This document shows positions 62,336 through 64,000 of a stretch of DNA of 64,000 nucleotides, piece after piece. Under the pieces are notes generated by a model. It was given only the letters and a program-made list of their open reading frames with translations. It did not search any database and had not been told where the DNA came from. A program made the translations under genes and the position numbers. The DNA lies in assembly GCA_963575745.1 (NCBI GenBank), contig CAUYUJ010002102.1, positions 22,501-86,500 of the forward strand, in the 5' to 3' direction. Numbering within the stretch: position 1 is the first letter of the stretch; each line of letters starts with the position of its first letter. Source of the DNA: Prorocentrum cordatum. Its lineage: Eukaryota > Sar > Dinophyceae > Prorocentrales > Prorocentraceae.

Positions 62336-63540
62336 CCATGCCCCTGAGAGGAACGCGGGGCCCGCTCGCCCCACTCCTCCTCCCGAGCCTCTCGAGCGCC
62401 CCCAGGGCGCCAGGCGCCCCGGGGAGCTCTGGGAGGGGGCCGAGCCGGACCCGGGAGCGAGTGGAGCGCCCGCCGAGGTCCGAAGCTGTCCAGGGGTTCC
62501 TGGCCGCCCCGCGCGCTTCCGCGGAGCCAGCTGTCAAGTTCGGCACCTGGGCCTCTGGCGTGGAGTCGCTCCATGGCGAAGCCCGCTCCATTCCCTTTGC
62601 AGCTCGGGGTGCTTTGAAAGGAAGGCCTCTCCTGCAGCCCTTTTGCAGGCGCCCCGTGTCTCGCGAGTCTGCCCCTCGGCAGTCGGTCCACAGTGGTGCT
62701 GGCTGGCGGTCCGCCATCAGCTCCCACCTGGCCCGTCTGGGCCGACTTCTCGCCGGGCCCGCTTTTTTAGCCGGGGGCGGAGCGAAGGCCGGGACATCTT
62801 TGGGGCTGCGTCGATTCCCGGATCCCGAGGCTCTTAGGCATCAAGCCCCCCGCTTTGGATCGCGCCGCCGCCAAGTCTTGGCGGCGGGCCCCGGGGGGGG
62901 GCGGCCCCAACTGTAGCGGCGCGGCAGCTTCATTTGCGAGCAGGCGCAGCAGGCTCCGATCTCACGAGGGCACCGAGGCCCGTTTCGGACGGAGCCCTCG
63001 CAAGTCTTTAGCGACCCGGCCGCTCAGCCCAGCGGCCCGTGTCGCTCGCGCACACCGGTCCAGCCCCAGCCTCGAGACACGGCCAAAGCGTCGGGCAAGG
63101 GTTCGTTGCCCACCATGGCCCCCGTCGATCTCATACGCATCTGACCCCAATGGAGGACACGGAAGTGGCCCAAGAAGTGCAGAGATCACGATTTCGACAG
63201 GGCCTGTAGAGAAGTCAGAGAGTGTGCTCTGGAGGCCCCTTTCCTCCCACCCTCGGGCCGCCTTCGCCTCGGTGCCACGCCCCAGCGTGCGCCTGAATGT
63301 AAGTCCAGCTCGACGTTCGCCCAGCGACGGTGCGTGATCTCGGCACCTTGCTGCGTGCGCGTTCTCTGATCGGACGCGTGAGCTTACATCGGCCCAATGA
63401 AAGTTCCTTGAATTTTCATCACGACGCTGGCCGGCGGAAGTCGACGGAAGTAAAACGAGGCGGAAGACGGGGGAAGGCCGCTGGAAGGCTTGCCAATGTC
63501 AGCGGAATTAAACGACGCCCCTTCCGAACCCCCTACCCCC
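62336..63540. other. No gene seen
   Basis: GC-rich to 63,340, then less so. Overlapping frames on both strands; nothing recognised. Confidence 0.35.
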
Positions 63541-64000
63541 CGTAGAAGCCTAGCACTGTTGTCTTCCTCCGTGGGCCGGGCGGGATCCCGCCTGGCTTAT
63601 TCCGCTTTAATATTATAAGTTTAGTTCAGGACGATCAAAATCCCACCCATTAAAAATGGGGTAGACCAAAATCCCGGGTCGTTCACGGATCCCACCATGC
63701 TGGGATCGGCTCGAAGTAAGATGGGGCTCATAAGTTGCAGTATTATTGCCGTGTTGGGGTCGTCTTCAGGTCATCTTGAGATCATATCCCGGTCATGTTT
63801 GGATCACGCAACCATCGCGTGGTCATTATGAGGCCACCCTGGGTGCGCTTGGATCCATCTTGTTGCCATCGGGCCATCTCGGCGTCACGCGTTGCTCACG
63901 TGTTGCGTCATCTGCGAGTCGGCCTGACACGGTCCAGAATCCATGGCGGGATCGCGTTGGGGTGGCATCATCCTGGGTCCGCCGGACGTTATCGTCCGTG
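63541..64000. repeat. Degenerate GGTCAT-type repeat near the window end
   Basis: GGTCATCTT, GGTCATGTT, GGTCATTAT and GCCATCTCGG blocks recur at about 63,755-63,960. A short ATCCCACC...CATGCTGGGATC stretch precedes them. Confidence 0.45.

Noticed and set aside
63541-64000. Regulatory or terminator structures near the window end
   Set aside because: Short ATCCC/GGGAT pairs exist but none forms a stable, conserved structure linked to a gene.

Overview
This 64 kb window looks like nuclear DNA of a dinoflagellate; the species cannot be told from it. The evidence is (1) a near-complete relic of the dinoflagellate spliced leader at 58,722-58,743 (19 of 21 core bases), lying just upstream of a retroposon-like reading frame; (2) several decayed non-LTR (LINE) retrotransposons; and (3) GC-rich DNA crowded with microsatellites, minisatellites and small inverted-repeat elements. 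I find no complete, uninterrupted gene that I would trust, no tRNA or rRNA, no CRISPR array and no bacterial-type operon. Most long open frames are by-products of GC-rich simple repeats.

Layout. 0-3 kb: (CTA)n and (CTAC)n, then an ~88-100 bp tandem array (family A) with a purine-rich tail. 4.1-5.3 kb: decayed LINE reverse transcriptase, plus strand. 7-11 kb: minisatellites, then family A again in inverted orientation, then (CT)n/(TA)n. 11.6-12 kb: a 153 bp triplication. 13-18.4 kb: a ~1.5 kb tandem duplication, one copy of which is split by a 2.47 kb terminal-inverted-repeat DNA transposon with a target-site duplication; the other copy preserves the empty site. 18.2-21.6 kb: a less GC-rich island with two convergent decayed genes, one carrying a Walker A P-loop. 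21.65-22.06 kb: a large palindrome built from one octamer.

22-26.4 kb: microsatellites, a LINE RNase H-like fragment and MITE-like elements. 26.6-31.5 kb: one long decayed LINE on the minus strand (coiled-coil ORF1, endonuclease, reverse transcriptase, C-terminal Cys motif) with three smaller repeats inserted in it. 32.8-34.1 kb: inverted-repeat elements, one nested inside another. 37.8-38.9 kb: a minisatellite. 38.9-50.1 kb: three regions of a composite repeat (modules F, E, D and a terminal block). 43 kb: a four-fold palindrome nested in another element. 48.6-51.7 kb: several minisatellites and local duplications. 52-56.2 kb: (GTC)n and opposed GGA/CCT tracts. 58.7-60 kb: the spliced-leader relic and its ORF1-like body. 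60.4-61 kb: a (GT)(GTGC) tract. 62.2 kb: a foldback element.

The window is therefore best read as intergenic or retroelement territory. Its interest lies in the structure and layering of mobile and satellite DNA rather than in working genes. Family names (A, B, C, D, E, F, H, J, K, L, M, N, O, S) are my own labels for repeats seen at least twice here or clearly structured. All similarities were judged by eye.
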